A model generated the notes under the pieces. The model did no database searches. It saw nothing but the letters and a program-made list of their open reading frames with translations, and was not told the DNA's origin. Below are positions 34,667 through 44,095 of a stretch of DNA of 64,000 bases, piece after piece (positions within the stretch are counted from its first letter, which is position 1; every line of letters begins with the position of its first letter). The translations under genes and the position numbers were made by a program. The stretch comes from Paenibacillus tyrphae (GTDB lineage: Bacteria > Bacillota > Bacilli > Paenibacillales > NBRC-103111), in contig NZ_BSDJ01000028.1 of assembly GCF_027925525.1 (NCBI RefSeq), forward strand, positions 41,331 through 105,330. The letters are read 5' to 3'.

Positions 34667-34695
34667 ATAGTACATCGGTCGAAGGGAAGTGTAAA
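34667..34695 (-). promoter_or_regulatory. Promoter of the regulator-pheromone operon
   Basis: Reverse strand TTTACA (34695-34690), a 17-base spacer and TACTAT (34672-34667), about 30 bases before the start codon. Confidence 0.65.
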
Positions 34696-34860
34696 TAACC
34701 TACTTTATATGTATATTACTGGTTTGTAACCGCTATCACATAAAAAATGAAATGTAGCAAAAATTGCGCTTCGGGATGAGCACTTTTCGCATCGACACGG
34801 CTTCGTCCATGTTTTATGATGAGGAAATAATAATCGCGAACAAAGGAAAGAGGTCAGCTT

Positions 34861-35661
34861 ATGGAACACGTCATTGACATTCAGGATGTAACTTGGAAAA
34901 ACGGCCACAACTATTTGCTGCACAATGTCAGCTGGACCGTGCGTCCCAAAGAGCATTGGGCGCTGCTGGGCCTGAACGGATCGGGAAAAACGACGCTGCT
35001 GAACATGATTAACGGCTATCTCTGGCCGACAACAGGGTCGGTGTCCGTGCTCGGCCACCGGTTCGGGGAAGTCGATTTGCGCGAGTTGCGCCGTTCCATC
35101 GGCTGGGTCAGCTCCTCGCTGCAGGAGAAGCTGTACGCCACCGATAAAGCCCAGTATGTGGTCATCAGCGGCAAATACGCGACCATCGGCTTATACGAGC
35201 GGCTGTCCGACGAAGATCTGGACCGGGCGCAGGCGCTGATGCGCACGCTGGGCTGCACGCATCTGTGGGACCGGGAATTCCGGACCTGCTCGCAGGGAGA
35301 GAAGCAGAAGGTGCTGATCGCCCGGGCGCTGATGGCCGACCCGCACTTGCTGATTCTGGACGAGCCCTGCAACGGGCTGGATCTGTTCTCGCGCGAAAAG
35401 CTGCTGGACAGCATCCAGGAGCTGAGCTGCCAGGAGCAGTCGCCGACGCTGATTTACGTTACCCACCATACGGAAGAAATCGTTCCTGCCTTCAGCCATA
35501 CACTGCTGCTGCGCAGAGGCGAGGTGGTCCGCAGCGGCCCCACCGAAAGCATCCTGGAGGCGGATATCTTGACCGAGTTTTTCGAGGCCCCCGTCGAGGT
35601 CGAAAAGCACCGTCAGCGTGTGTACGTGCGAGCAGCATACGGCGCGAATCCGCTTGCGTAG
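34861..35661 (+). CDS. ABC transporter ATP-binding protein (YlmA-like)
   Basis: A 266-residue single ABC ATPase: Walker A GLNGSGKTT, signature CSQGEKQKV (variant of LSGGQ), Walker B LLILDEPCNGLD and H-loop YVTHHTEEI. The variant signature and the SIGWVSSSLQEKLYATDKA block resemble the stand-alone YlmA group. No membrane partner is adjacent, so its substrate and role are open. AGGAAAG-like binding site precedes the ATG and a terminator follows: a single-gene unit. Confidence 0.9.
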   Translation: MEHVIDIQDVTWKNGHNYLLHNVSWTVRPKEHWALLGLNGSGKTTLLNMINGYLWPTTGSVSVLGHRFGEVDLRELRRSIGWVSSSLQEKLYATDKAQYVVISGKYATIGLYERLSDEDLDRAQALMRTLGCTHLWDREFRTCSQGEKQKVLIARALMADPHLLILDEPCNGLDLFSREKLLDSIQELSCQEQSPTLIYVTHHTEEIVPAFSHTLLLRRGEVVRSGPTESILEADILTEFFEAPVEVEKHRQRVYVRAAYGANPLA

Positions 35662-35680
35662 CGATATAAGAGAACAAAAT

Positions 35681-35725
35681 GCTTAGCCGATTCGCCTTCA
35701 AAGGGGAAACGACTAAGCTTTTTTT
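35681..35725 (+). terminator. Terminator after the YlmA-like gene
   Basis: GCTTAGCCG and CGACTAAGC form the stem, with TTTTTTT after it. The stem is similar to the one at 47575-47612. Confidence 0.88.
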
Positions 35726-35758
35726 GTGCAGCTGATGAAGCGTTCCTGCCGCGCCTCG

Positions 35759-36232
35759 TTAGTTTGAAGAGGGCTCCGCTGTTTCGGCGATTGGCGGTTC
35801 CCCGATCAGCATCTTTTGCTCGAACGGTGCCGTGAGCATCATCAAGGTATAGGAGTAGCCGAAATCTCCACATCTTTCCGAAAAATCCACCAGCTCCTCG
35901 GTCGTTGCGGTAACGACCTTCAGCATGTAATTGTACTCCCCGCTAATCCTGTACATGTCCGTGACCTCGGGCGACTGCCTGCAAAATTCGACAAAAGCGG
36001 CGCATTTCTTCGTCCGGAACATGACGAAGGCCGTCGTGTTCTTGCCCAGCTTCGGCATGGAGATCGCCGCGCGGTATCCCGTAATCACGCCTTGTTCCTC
36101 CAGCTTCCTCACTCTTTCCTTCACGGCCGGCTGCGTCATCCCGATAATCCTCCCCAGCTCCGCCATCGGAATGCGGGAATTTTCGTGCAGCAGGCTTAAG
36201 ATTTTGTAGTCCACCTGATCCATCCAAATCAC
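35759..36232 (-). CDS. Lrp/AsnC-family transcriptional regulator
   Basis: A 157-residue feast/famine regulator: N-terminal helix-turn-helix (MDQVDYKILSLLHENSRIP, MAELGRIIGMTQPAVKERVR) and C-terminal RAM ligand-binding domain (VTDMYRISGEYNYMLKVVTA). Members respond to amino acids. It is divergent from the MFS exporter gene at 36423, which is probably its target. The region between (36233-36422) is AT-rich. Confidence 0.92.
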   Translation of the reverse strand: MIWMDQVDYKILSLLHENSRIPMAELGRIIGMTQPAVKERVRKLEEQGVITGYRAAISMPKLGKNTTAFVMFRTKKCAAFVEFCRQSPEVTDMYRISGEYNYMLKVVTATTEELVDFSERCGDFGYSYTLMMLTAPFEQKMLIGEPPIAETAEPSSN

Positions 36233-36422
36233 CCTTTCAAATATATAAGTAAAAACCGCGAATTAACTTCAATCCTTAAATTGATGGGGATCAAATACCT
36301 TGGTTCATGTATGTAAATTATAAAATCATTTTTGTAAAATGTCATTAGTACATCGCTTGTCGCACCCGCGCGGGAATCGGCAAACTAACAAACTAGTATT
36401 TTTCATGCAAGGAGTGAAGCGT

Positions 36423-37598
36423 TTGGCTCGTTATATCGGAATTTATTTGCTTGCTCTAGGGGAATTCATGGTAGGGTCGGCGGAATCGATTGTCACCGGC
36501 ATCATCGGTATGATCGCTAAGGATACGCAGGTGCCCCTCTCCCTCGCCGGGCAGTTGGTCACGGGCTTCTCTCTTGCGTTTGCCTTCGGCTCGCCGCTGT
36601 TGATCGCCTTCACAGCCCGGATGGAGCGAAAAAAGCTGCTCGCGGCAGCTCTTCTCCTCTTTATTGTAGGCAATCTGCTTGCTTTTTTCAGCACAGGCTT
36701 TGCGGTGCTAATGGCCTCCCGAATCCTGCTCGGGTTAAGTGGAGGCGTCTACACAGTGGTGGCGCTCGCCGCTGCGGCCAATCTGGCTCCGCCTGAGAAA
36801 AAGGGAAGCGCGATCGGAACGATTCTTATGGGCTTTAGCGTCTCGCTCGTTCTGGGGGTCCCTGCAGGCACTATGGCCGGGGACTTGTGGGGTTGGCGCT
36901 CGGTATTTCTGATCATTGCCGTGTTTAGCATCATCGCCGCGTGGGCGATTATGGCGTACCTTCCAAAGCTGCCGAAGCAAGAAACCGTCCCGCTACGGAC
37001 CCAATTGGCCGCCCTCAAGAACAGCCAGGTTGTCACGGCTTTGCTGATTTCGTTCCTGTTCGTGACGGGATACTCGACCGTCTATACGTACATTACGCCT
37101 CTCCTGCAATCCGCAGCCGGGATGTCCACGGCACTTGTCAGCACGACGCTGTTGCTCGCAGGGCTCGCCAGTGCCGCGGGATCGCGCATAGGGGGATTTG
37201 CTACCGACAAATGGGGGATTCGGCCCACGCTGTATGTGAGCCTGCTTCTGCATGCCGCGATTCTGATCGTTTTTCCCTTCGCGGCCCAGCTTGTTGTCGG
37301 TGCGATGCTGGCGACCATGGTGTGGATCGGCGCCGTGCAGACGACGGTGCCTGCCCAGCAGTATTACCTGATCACCTTGTCCCCGCACTCGTCCGAAATT
37401 GCCCTGAGCGTCAATACTTCCGTCTTTCAGCTCGGCCTGGCTGTCGGAGCAGGCGCAGGCGGACTGATCGTGGACCGCTATACGGGCGCCCCTCTCGGTT
37501 GGGTTGGCGGAGCGACCGTGCTCCTTGGCCTTTTCTTCACATGGCTGTCGTTTTCGTTGGGCAGAACCGCCTCGTCGAAGGCCGTGCTGTCGAAGTAA
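36423..37598 (+). CDS. MFS transporter, drug/purine/amino-acid efflux type (AraJ/PbuE-like)
   Basis: A 391-residue, 12-helix major facilitator. Family marks: GEFMVGSAESIVTGII at helix 1, FGSPLLIAFTARMERKKLLA after helix 2, and RILLGLSGGVYTVVALA. It resembles the DHA1 exporters such as AraJ, PbuE and YceJ. The TTG at 36423 is the likely start, with AAGGAG eight bases before; ATG 36405 lies upstream of that binding site. Control by the divergent Lrp-type regulator suggests export of an amino acid or related compound. Confidence 0.88.
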   Translation: MARYIGIYLLALGEFMVGSAESIVTGIIGMIAKDTQVPLSLAGQLVTGFSLAFAFGSPLLIAFTARMERKKLLAAALLLFIVGNLLAFFSTGFAVLMASRILLGLSGGVYTVVALAAAANLAPPEKKGSAIGTILMGFSVSLVLGVPAGTMAGDLWGWRSVFLIIAVFSIIAAWAIMAYLPKLPKQETVPLRTQLAALKNSQVVTALLISFLFVTGYSTVYTYITPLLQSAAGMSTALVSTTLLLAGLASAAGSRIGGFATDKWGIRPTLYVSLLLHAAILIVFPFAAQLVVGAMLATMVWIGAVQTTVPAQQYYLITLSPHSSEIALSVNTSVFQLGLAVGAGAGGLIVDRYTGAPLGWVGGATVLLGLFFTWLSFSLGRTASSKAVLSK

Positions 37599-37654
37599 AG
37601 CAAACGAACCGGCTTTTGTGGCAGTTCTCCAACATGGAGGACTGTCTTCGCCGC

Positions 37655-38497
37655 TTACAGCTTCTCCTGCACGGGGGTGAAGCCTTCCCCGATCACTTCG
37701 AACACCTCGTTCACGATGACAAAAGCCTGCCGATCCGTTTCCAAAACAAGCTTCTTTAAACGGCTAACTTCGGAGCGGCTGACGACGCAGTAAACAATTT
37801 TCTTATCCGAATCGCTATAGCCGCCTTTGCCGTAAAAAAAGGTGGTTCCTCTTTCCAGTTCCTGATGGATCCGCTCCGATATCAGCTCCGGATACCGGCT
37901 CACAACAAACGCCGCTTTCCCTTTCGCCGTCCCTTCAACTACATAATCGATCACACGGGAGCCTATGAATACGGCAACAATCGTATACATAGCCCTTTCC
38001 CGGTCCAAATAGATCAGGGAAAGAAGGATCGTCAGGCTGTCGAATAGAAACACACTTCTTCCTATGGGCCATCCCCAAAACTTTTTGAACATCTGGGCAA
38101 GAATATCGGTTCCTCCGCTCGTTCCTCCATAACGGAAAACAATACCTAACCCCACTCCCACCGTAGCGCCGGCATATAAGGAAGCTAGGAGCAAGTCGTT
38201 CATCGGAAACCGGAACCCTCGGAAGATGTAGACAAACAGCGAAAACATAAGCGTGGCAAAGACCGTGTATACAAACGATTTTCGCCCCAGTACTTTCCAT
38301 CCGACAAGAAACAAAGGCAGGTTCATCGCAAAATTCGTAAAACCCGTCTCCCAGCCGAACATGTATTTCAGCAAGAGGCTGGCTCCGGTAATGCCGCCCT
38401 CGGCCAGCCCGTTTGCCGTATTAAAATAATTGATGCCGAAGCCCATGACTGCCGAGCCGATGCATATCGCAGCACCGTTCTTGAAATGCTCCTTCAC
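37655..38497 (-). CDS. YitT family (DUF161/DUF2179) membrane protein
   Basis: A 280-residue protein with about five transmembrane segments in the N-terminal part (ICIGSAVMGFGINYFNTANG, GGITGASLLLKYMFGWETGF, VFRYGGTSGGTDILAQM) and a cytoplasmic DUF2179 domain (VSRYPELISERIHQELERGT, VLETDRQAFVIVNEV). The role is unknown. The start is GTG at 38497, overlapping the permease stop by four bases (GTGA). The longer open frame upstream runs inside the permease gene and has no resemblance. Confidence 0.88.
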   Translation of the reverse strand: MKEHFKNGAAICIGSAVMGFGINYFNTANGLAEGGITGASLLLKYMFGWETGFTNFAMNLPLFLVGWKVLGRKSFVYTVFATLMFSLFVYIFRGFRFPMNDLLLASLYAGATVGVGLGIVFRYGGTSGGTDILAQMFKKFWGWPIGRSVFLFDSLTILLSLIYLDRERAMYTIVAVFIGSRVIDYVVEGTAKGKAAFVVSRYPELISERIHQELERGTTFFYGKGGYSDSDKKIVYCVVSRSEVSRLKKLVLETDRQAFVIVNEVFEVIGEGFTPVQEKL

Positions 38498-39912
38498 TCT
38501 GGCCCACCGCCAGATGACCGCAGCGCAGCACCTTTTTTCTTTCTGTTTTTCAAATAGTAGATCAAATAGCACAGCACCACAAACGGAATACCGTAATACA
38601 AGGCGACTCGCTGCTCCGGGTCGAAGTACAATCCGATGCAGGAAACAGAGCACAAGACAAAAGCCAAAATCGGAACGAACGGGTACAAGGGAGTACGATA
38701 CTTGAGGTTACGGATATCCCCCCCGTTCCTCAGGAATTGCCTGCGGAACATAAACTGTGAAGCAACGATGCCCATCCAAACGGCGACGACGGCAAAGCCT
38801 GAAATGGCGATAAGCACAACATAGACGGTATCCGCAGCGATGACGCTGGAGAGAAGCGACAGGCAGGCCACCAGCATGCTGATGATCAGCGCGTTCAGCG
38901 GTACGCCGCTTTTTGTCGTTTTTCCGAGCCATGGGCTGATCATGTTTTCTTCCGCCAAGGCCCAGAGCATACGCGTCGAAGCATACAACCCCGAATTACC
39001 GACCGATAAAAGCGCCGTCAAAATAACAAAATTCATAATATCGGCGGCATAAGGAATACCAATTTTGTCGAACACGAGAACAAAAGGGCTTTCAACAACG
39101 CCTGCTTCCTGCCAGGGGACAAGCCCGGCCAATACGAAGATGGCAAGGATAAAGAAGAACATAGTCCGCCACACGACGGTACGAATGGATCTCGGGATCA
39201 CCTTGTCCGGATTTTCCGTCTCCCCGGCCGTAACTCCGATCAGCTCCGTCCCGGAAAAGGCAAAATTCACGGAAATCATGGTGAACAGCACTGGAAGAAA
39301 CCCATTCGGGAACAAACCGCCTTGGTCAAACAGATTGCCCAGCATCGGGGCTGCCTGATCTTTCATAGGGATGATCCCAAACATAGCCGCGCCGCCCAGC
39401 AGAATAAACAATACAATAACGACAACTTTAAATCCGGCCACCCAAAATTCGGACTCTGCAAAAAATTTGACTGAAAAAGCGTTTAACGCAAACAGTAATA
39501 CGGCAAACAGAGCGCTCCATATCCAAACGGATACCCCGGGAAACCATCGCTGCATCAGAAGCCCGGCTGCCGTGAATTCGGACCCCACCGTTACCACCCA
39601 AGTCAGCCAATAAAGCCAGCCTACGGCAAACCCGGTAGCAGGGCCGATAAATTTGGCGGCATAAGCGGGGAAGGAGCCTGTGACGGGCATCGCTACACTT
39701 AACTCGCCAAGACAAAGCATAACCAGGTACATAATAAGTCCGCCGACCAAATAAGCAAGAATGGCTCCTCCGGGGCCCGCTTGATTCAGCGTGTAACCCG
39801 TGCTTAAGAATAGCCCCGTTCCTATAACCCCGCCAAGAGAAATCATAAATAAGTGTCTGCTTTTCATCGTTCGTTTCAAACGATTTTGTCTGCTATCGTC
39901 CATGCCGCTCAT
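38494..39912 (-). CDS. Amino acid permease, APC/AAT family (MmuP-like)
   Basis: A 472-residue permease with 12 transmembrane segments. AAT-family blocks: MKSRHLFMISLGGVIGTGLF, GPGGAILAYLVGGLIMYLVM, SGTELIGVTAGETENPDKVI and SVGNSGLYASTRMLWALAEE. With homocysteine S-methyltransferase and sulfur amino acid genes close by, S-methylmethionine is the best substrate guess, as for MmuP; other amino acids cannot be excluded. ATG 39912 (or 39903) follows a GGGAGAG stretch. It comes after the aldehyde dehydrogenase gene with a 216-base gap containing a hairpin at 40110-40137. Confidence 0.87.
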   Translation of the reverse strand: MSGMDDSRQNRLKRTMKSRHLFMISLGGVIGTGLFLSTGYTLNQAGPGGAILAYLVGGLIMYLVMLCLGELSVAMPVTGSFPAYAAKFIGPATGFAVGWLYWLTWVVTVGSEFTAAGLLMQRWFPGVSVWIWSALFAVLLFALNAFSVKFFAESEFWVAGFKVVVIVLFILLGGAAMFGIIPMKDQAAPMLGNLFDQGGLFPNGFLPVLFTMISVNFAFSGTELIGVTAGETENPDKVIPRSIRTVVWRTMFFFILAIFVLAGLVPWQEAGVVESPFVLVFDKIGIPYAADIMNFVILTALLSVGNSGLYASTRMLWALAEENMISPWLGKTTKSGVPLNALIISMLVACLSLLSSVIAADTVYVVLIAISGFAVVAVWMGIVASQFMFRRQFLRNGGDIRNLKYRTPLYPFVPILAFVLCSVSCIGLYFDPEQRVALYYGIPFVVLCYLIYYLKNRKKKGAALRSSGGGPE

Positions 39913-40128
39913 CCTTCTTCTCTCCCTTGTCCAAGTTAGGCCGTTTCCGGGATCGTAGCTTATCCTCTTCCTCGCAAGTAATACCGTATTTTCACCTTTG
40001 GGCATGATCTTGATTCCATCTTATAGATAACAGAAATTAAAGCATTTTACTAGCATACAGAATAAAGAAATCGCTTTCAATCTGACATGGCATTTATCGA
40101 TAAAGAGGTGCACCGTAAAAATGCTTTC

Positions 40129-41574
40129 TTACGGTGTCAACCGGAAGCAAACAACCTTAGGCTCGGTCATTTCCTGCAGGGCGAATTTGACGCCTTCTCT
40201 TCCGATGCCGGATCCCTTTACTCCGCCGAACGGCATCGCATCGATTCTGTAATCCGAGCTGTCGTTGACCATCACCCCGCCGACATCCAGCTTGCGTACG
40301 GCGCGGAACACCTTATCGATATCCCGGCTGAAAATCCCGGCTTGCAGTCCGTAATCCACACGGTTCGATTTTTCAATCGCCTCTTCCAGATCGGTCACCT
40401 TGAAGATGGAGACAACCGGACCGAATACCTCTTCCTTCACGATCCTGCAATCTTCCGGAACGTCCGTCATCACAGTCGGCTCGTAAAAAGCACCGTTTCG
40501 ATTCCCCCCGCAGAGCAGTCTGGCTCCGCGTTCGACCGCCTCCCGTACCCACTGCTCCACACGCTTCGCCTCTTTTTCGCTGATCATGGGCCCCATATCC
40601 GTCTGCTCGGACTGCTTGGCACCGGTCTTGTACTTCTTGGTTCTTTCCACAAACTTCGAAACAAAGGCGTCGTATACGCCGTCTTGGACATATATCCGCT
40701 GCACGCCCAGACAATTTTGTCCCGCCGCCCAGAAAGCTCCGGAGACGTTGGATTCCACGGCATCGTCGAAATTCGCATCATTCAGCACGATAACCGGCGA
40801 ATTGGACCCCAACTCCATGCTCATTTTTTTCAACCCAGCCTTTTGCATGATCGCCTTCCCAGTGGCCAAACCACCTGTGAAGGAAATCATTCTAACATCC
40901 GGGTGCGTTACCAACACATCCCCTATTTCACTCGCATTTCCCGTAATCACGGACAATATTTTTGCCGGCAGTCCGGCATGGTCGAACGCTTCGGCCAACA
41001 TAAGGGCGCTTAACGGCGTAACCGTCGCCGGTTTCACGATGATGGCGTTGCCTGCCGCTATAGCGGGACCAACTTTATGGGCAACGAGATTCAGCGGATC
41101 GTTAAACGGAGTAATGGCGCCGATGATGCCGATAGGAAAACGGTAATAATAGCCCAGCCGGTTTTCGCTGCCGGGCATTTGATCGAACGAAATCGTTTCC
41201 CCATTCAAGCGTCTGGCTTCCTCGGCGCTGATTCGCAGCGTTTCCACGCATCTTCTTACTTCCTTGCGCGCCTCCTTGATGGTCTTGCTGCCTTCGGAGG
41301 CGATGGTAATCGCGTAGGCTTCGCGTTTTTCATTGATCCAATCGGCAGCCCGGTGCAGAACGGCGATCCGTTCATGAACCGGCATCTCCGAACATATGCG
41401 GAATCCTTCCTTCGCCTGTTCGATGGCATATATCATATCCGCTGCGGAAGCCGCAGGCACGGTCGCAATCAAGCGGTTGTCCTGCGGATCGTTTACAGGC
41501 AGCGTCTTCTCCCGATGAACCCACTCGCCGGCCAAATACATCTTGTTCTTCTTCGTCATCGTTTCCATGATCAT
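40129..41574 (-). CDS. NAD(P)-dependent aldehyde dehydrogenase
   Basis: A 481-residue ALDH. Blocks: FPIGIIGAITPFNDPLNLVA, catalytic Glu in KKMSMELGSNSPVIV, catalytic Cys in FWAAGQNCLGVQRIYV, and EEVFGPVVSIF near the C-terminus. The sequence is in the lactaldehyde/semialdehyde group. Following homoserine dehydrogenase in one operon, it may oxidise L-aspartate semialdehyde to aspartate, or an aldehyde derived from methionine breakdown; this is inference. ATG 41574 follows GAGGTG; the open frame starts nine bases earlier at a GTG. Confidence 0.9.
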   Translation of the reverse strand: MIMETMTKKNKMYLAGEWVHREKTLPVNDPQDNRLIATVPAASAADMIYAIEQAKEGFRICSEMPVHERIAVLHRAADWINEKREAYAITIASEGSKTIKEARKEVRRCVETLRISAEEARRLNGETISFDQMPGSENRLGYYYRFPIGIIGAITPFNDPLNLVAHKVGPAIAAGNAIIVKPATVTPLSALMLAEAFDHAGLPAKILSVITGNASEIGDVLVTHPDVRMISFTGGLATGKAIMQKAGLKKMSMELGSNSPVIVLNDANFDDAVESNVSGAFWAAGQNCLGVQRIYVQDGVYDAFVSKFVERTKKYKTGAKQSEQTDMGPMISEKEAKRVEQWVREAVERGARLLCGGNRNGAFYEPTVMTDVPEDCRIVKEEVFGPVVSIFKVTDLEEAIEKSNRVDYGLQAGIFSRDIDKVFRAVRKLDVGGVMVNDSSDYRIDAMPFGGVKGSGIGREGVKFALQEMTEPKVVCFRLTP

Positions 41575-41625
41575 GCTCTGCACCTCATCCTTTGTTTGGT
41601 TTTCGAGGACTGCCGGATCGGCTGC

Positions 41626-42666
41626 TTACAATTGGTTACGGTGAATATTAATTAAATCGATAAGGATGGAAAAGCCAGTCTCCTTGCGTCCGGCTCCCGC
41701 TCCCATCAGCGTGATGGGGCCGGCCAAATCGCAATCGTACGTGACGGCGTTAACCGCGCCCCCGACGCCGGCCAGCGGGTCTTCAAGCGGCAGCATTTCC
41801 GGGCCTACCTTGGCCGTAATCCGATCGCCGTCCCGGGAGCATCTGGCAATCAGCTTCCAACGCTTTCCTTCGTCTTTGGCCCGCTGAATATCGGCCGGGG
41901 TCAGCTTGCTGATGCCTTGAACGGCTACGTCCTCCCGTCTCAGCGGGGCCTTCATGACGATATTGCCCAGAATGGTAATTTTATATTGGGCGTCGTAGCC
42001 CTCCACATCGTTCGTCGGATCGGCCTCCGCGTAGCCCAATGTCTGGGCTTCGACCAAAGCCTCCGCATAACTCATTCCCGCTTCCATCCGGGTCAGCATA
42101 TAGTTGGTTGTTCCGTTGAGAATACCCTTGATTTCATCGATGCGGTTGCCCGCCAATGCAACGACAGGCATGCGAAGCGCAGGCGTGCCGCTCATCACCG
42201 TTCCCTCGTAGCCCCAGCGCACTCCATGCCGGAGGGCGAGCTCCGACAATTCCTTGTAGGCGAGCGCGACGGGCCCCTTATTGCTCATAACGACGTGCTT
42301 CTTGCATTCGAAGGCGGCGCGGCAGTGGTCAATCGCGGGCTGGCCGGTCTTCACATCCGTAAATGTAAGCTCAACAATGACGTCCGCATTCGTTTCCCGG
42401 ATCGTCCTGAAGCTGTCCCAGCCCCTGATCAGGCCCGGCTCCTCCGGGTAGGCGTCCAGACTCCCCGTTTCTTTGACCGCCCGAAGAGCTTCCGCTGCTT
42501 TCAAACCGCCGGGATGGTAGATTGAGCCCTTCATCTTATCGGAAATCGCCACGACGTTTGCCTCGAATCCCAGATGGTCAGCCAGCTCTTTCCGCCTATC
42601 CTCCAAAATTTCCGCCAAGCCTTGTCCTACCACGCCGAAGCCAAGCAGTGCGATATTCAGTGTCAT
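41626..42666 (-). CDS. Homoserine dehydrogenase, short form without ACT domain
   Basis: A 346-residue NAD(P)-dependent enzyme interconverting homoserine and aspartate semialdehyde. Rossmann motif LLGFGVVGQGLAEIL at the N-terminus; the substrate region has SNKGPVALAYKELSELA, GTVMSGTPALRMP, GILNGTTNYMLTRME and EADPTNDVEGYDAQYK. Biosynthetic Hom of Bacillus carries a C-terminal ACT regulatory domain, missing here, so feedback control by threonine is unlikely. That and the operon context point to a catabolic role. It sits 13 bases after the PLP enzyme gene. Confidence 0.9.
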   Translation of the reverse strand: MTLNIALLGFGVVGQGLAEILEDRRKELADHLGFEANVVAISDKMKGSIYHPGGLKAAEALRAVKETGSLDAYPEEPGLIRGWDSFRTIRETNADVIVELTFTDVKTGQPAIDHCRAAFECKKHVVMSNKGPVALAYKELSELALRHGVRWGYEGTVMSGTPALRMPVVALAGNRIDEIKGILNGTTNYMLTRMEAGMSYAEALVEAQTLGYAEADPTNDVEGYDAQYKITILGNIVMKAPLRREDVAVQGISKLTPADIQRAKDEGKRWKLIARCSRDGDRITAKVGPEMLPLEDPLAGVGGAVNAVTYDCDLAGPITLMGAGAGRKETGFSILIDLINIHRNQL

Positions 42667-42679
42667 TTCTCGTTCCTCC

Positions 42680-43885
42680 TTACTTGTTATGAGTGCTTAC
42701 CGGCAAATTGGCTTCCACATGTGCGAGCGCTTGAGCCAAATCGGCGATCAAATCCTCGGTATCCTCAATGCCGACCGAGATGCGAAGCAGGCCTTCCGAA
42801 ATGCCAAGCGCTTGGCGTTCTTCCAGAGTGCATTCTACATGGCTTGTCGTTCTCGCTGGCCCGTAGATCGTTTCAACAGCGCCCAGATTGCCTGCCCGAT
42901 TCGCATATTGCAATTTGTGCAGCAGAAGCTTGATGGCTTCCATGCCTCCCTTTAATACAACGCTTAGAATGCCCCCGTAGCCGTTCATTTGCCGCTTGGC
43001 TACGTCATGATGGGGATGCGTCTCGAGCCCCGGGTAGTTCACGGCCTCGATCAGCGGCTGCTGCTGCAAATACCGGGCGATCGCCATCGCGCTTTGCGTC
43101 TGCTGCCGTACGCGCAGATGTAGTGTTTTGATCCCTCGGATAATCAGGTAAGCCGCCCATGGGTCCAATGCCGCTCCATTGATTTCCCGGTAGTGGTAGA
43201 CCTTCTCCATTAGCCCGGCCGCACCGCACACCACGCCGCCCATCGCATCGGCATGGCCGCTTAAATATTTGGTTGCGCTATGAATGACGAGATCGGCCCC
43301 AAGCTTCAGCGGATTCTGGCTAATCGGCGTGGCGAACGTATTATCCACCAGAACCAGAGCCCCCACCGCCTTGGCGGCCTTCGCCAGCCGCTCAATGTCC
43401 GTAATTTTCAACGTCGGGTTCGTCGGGGATTCCAGGTAAACTACCTGACAGCCCTTGGCGATTTCGGCTTCAAGCTCCGCATAGTCCTCCGTATTGCAGA
43501 GCACAGACTGAACATGCATGCGGGGCAGAAACTCCGTAAATATTTTATTAGTGCCCCCGTACGTGTCCTTCACGGATACAACCCGGTCTCCAGGCTTGAG
43601 AAAGGTATGCAAAGAGGCGCTGATGGCCGCCATTCCCGAAGAAAAAGCGATGGCCGCTTCGGCCCCTTCCAGCATTCTTATCTTCTCTTCAAACGCTTTC
43701 ACGGTTGGATTGGACATGCGGTTGTACGTGTAACCCGGTTTGAGACCCAGCGCCACATCGTACCATTCATCCACATCCTGATAATCGTAAGCCACGCTCA
43801 TAACGACAGGAACTTGCGTCCCTCCGAAAACCCTGAATTCTTTTTCCCCTGCCCATACTGACTTGGTACCCATATGCGCTTTCAT
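42680..43885 (-). CDS. Trans-sulfuration PLP enzyme (cystathionine/methionine gamma-lyase family)
   Basis: A 401-residue Cys/Met metabolism PLP enzyme. The cofactor lysine is in VIHSATKYLSGHADAMGG, the phosphate site in EAAIAFSSGMAAISASL, with TYNRMSNPTVKAFEEKI and YLESPTNPTLKITDIE. Members include cystathionine gamma-synthase, gamma-lyase and methionine gamma-lyase, which cannot be separated by eye. With a permease, aldehyde and homoserine dehydrogenases downstream, a degradative lyase is favoured. ATG 43885 follows AGGAGGGG. It is the first gene of the leftward operon, opposite a GntR/FCD regulator. Confidence 0.9.
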   Translation of the reverse strand: MKAHMGTKSVWAGEKEFRVFGGTQVPVVMSVAYDYQDVDEWYDVALGLKPGYTYNRMSNPTVKAFEEKIRMLEGAEAAIAFSSGMAAISASLHTFLKPGDRVVSVKDTYGGTNKIFTEFLPRMHVQSVLCNTEDYAELEAEIAKGCQVVYLESPTNPTLKITDIERLAKAAKAVGALVLVDNTFATPISQNPLKLGADLVIHSATKYLSGHADAMGGVVCGAAGLMEKVYHYREINGAALDPWAAYLIIRGIKTLHLRVRQQTQSAMAIARYLQQQPLIEAVNYPGLETHPHHDVAKRQMNGYGGILSVVLKGGMEAIKLLLHKLQYANRAGNLGAVETIYGPARTTSHVECTLEERQALGISEGLLRISVGIEDTEDLIADLAQALAHVEANLPVSTHNK

Positions 43886-43944
43886 CTCGATCCCCTCCTG
43901 CATCCGATTCGTTCCGGAGTAATAGTATTCTTGGAATAGTTTTT

Positions 43945-43964
43945 GTATATAATATATTATATAC
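43945..43964. promoter_or_regulatory. 20-bp perfect palindrome upstream of the PLP enzyme gene
   Basis: GTATATAATATATTATATAC reads the same on both strands. It lies 60 bases before the PLP enzyme start, where a repressor would block the promoter. A similar AT-rich stretch, AATATTATATATTGTATATA at 44086-44105, lies at the GntR gene start. Both fit binding sites of the divergent GntR/FCD regulator. Confidence 0.6.
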
Positions 43965-44095
43965 TGTGATTCAGATCATAACACGTCGTTTTTGCAAAAT
44001 CAACGTAAAATTTAAGCGCTTACATGATCGTCGCCTGCTTCTTGATTAAACTTTTTTAAAATGCTACTATGATTACAAATTAAAAATATTATATA

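Noticed and set aside
40110..40137. Hairpin CACCGTAA/TTACGGTG at the aldehyde dehydrogenase stop codon considered as terminator
   Set aside because: No T run on the reverse strand; could be an attenuating or processing hairpin but not called as terminator.
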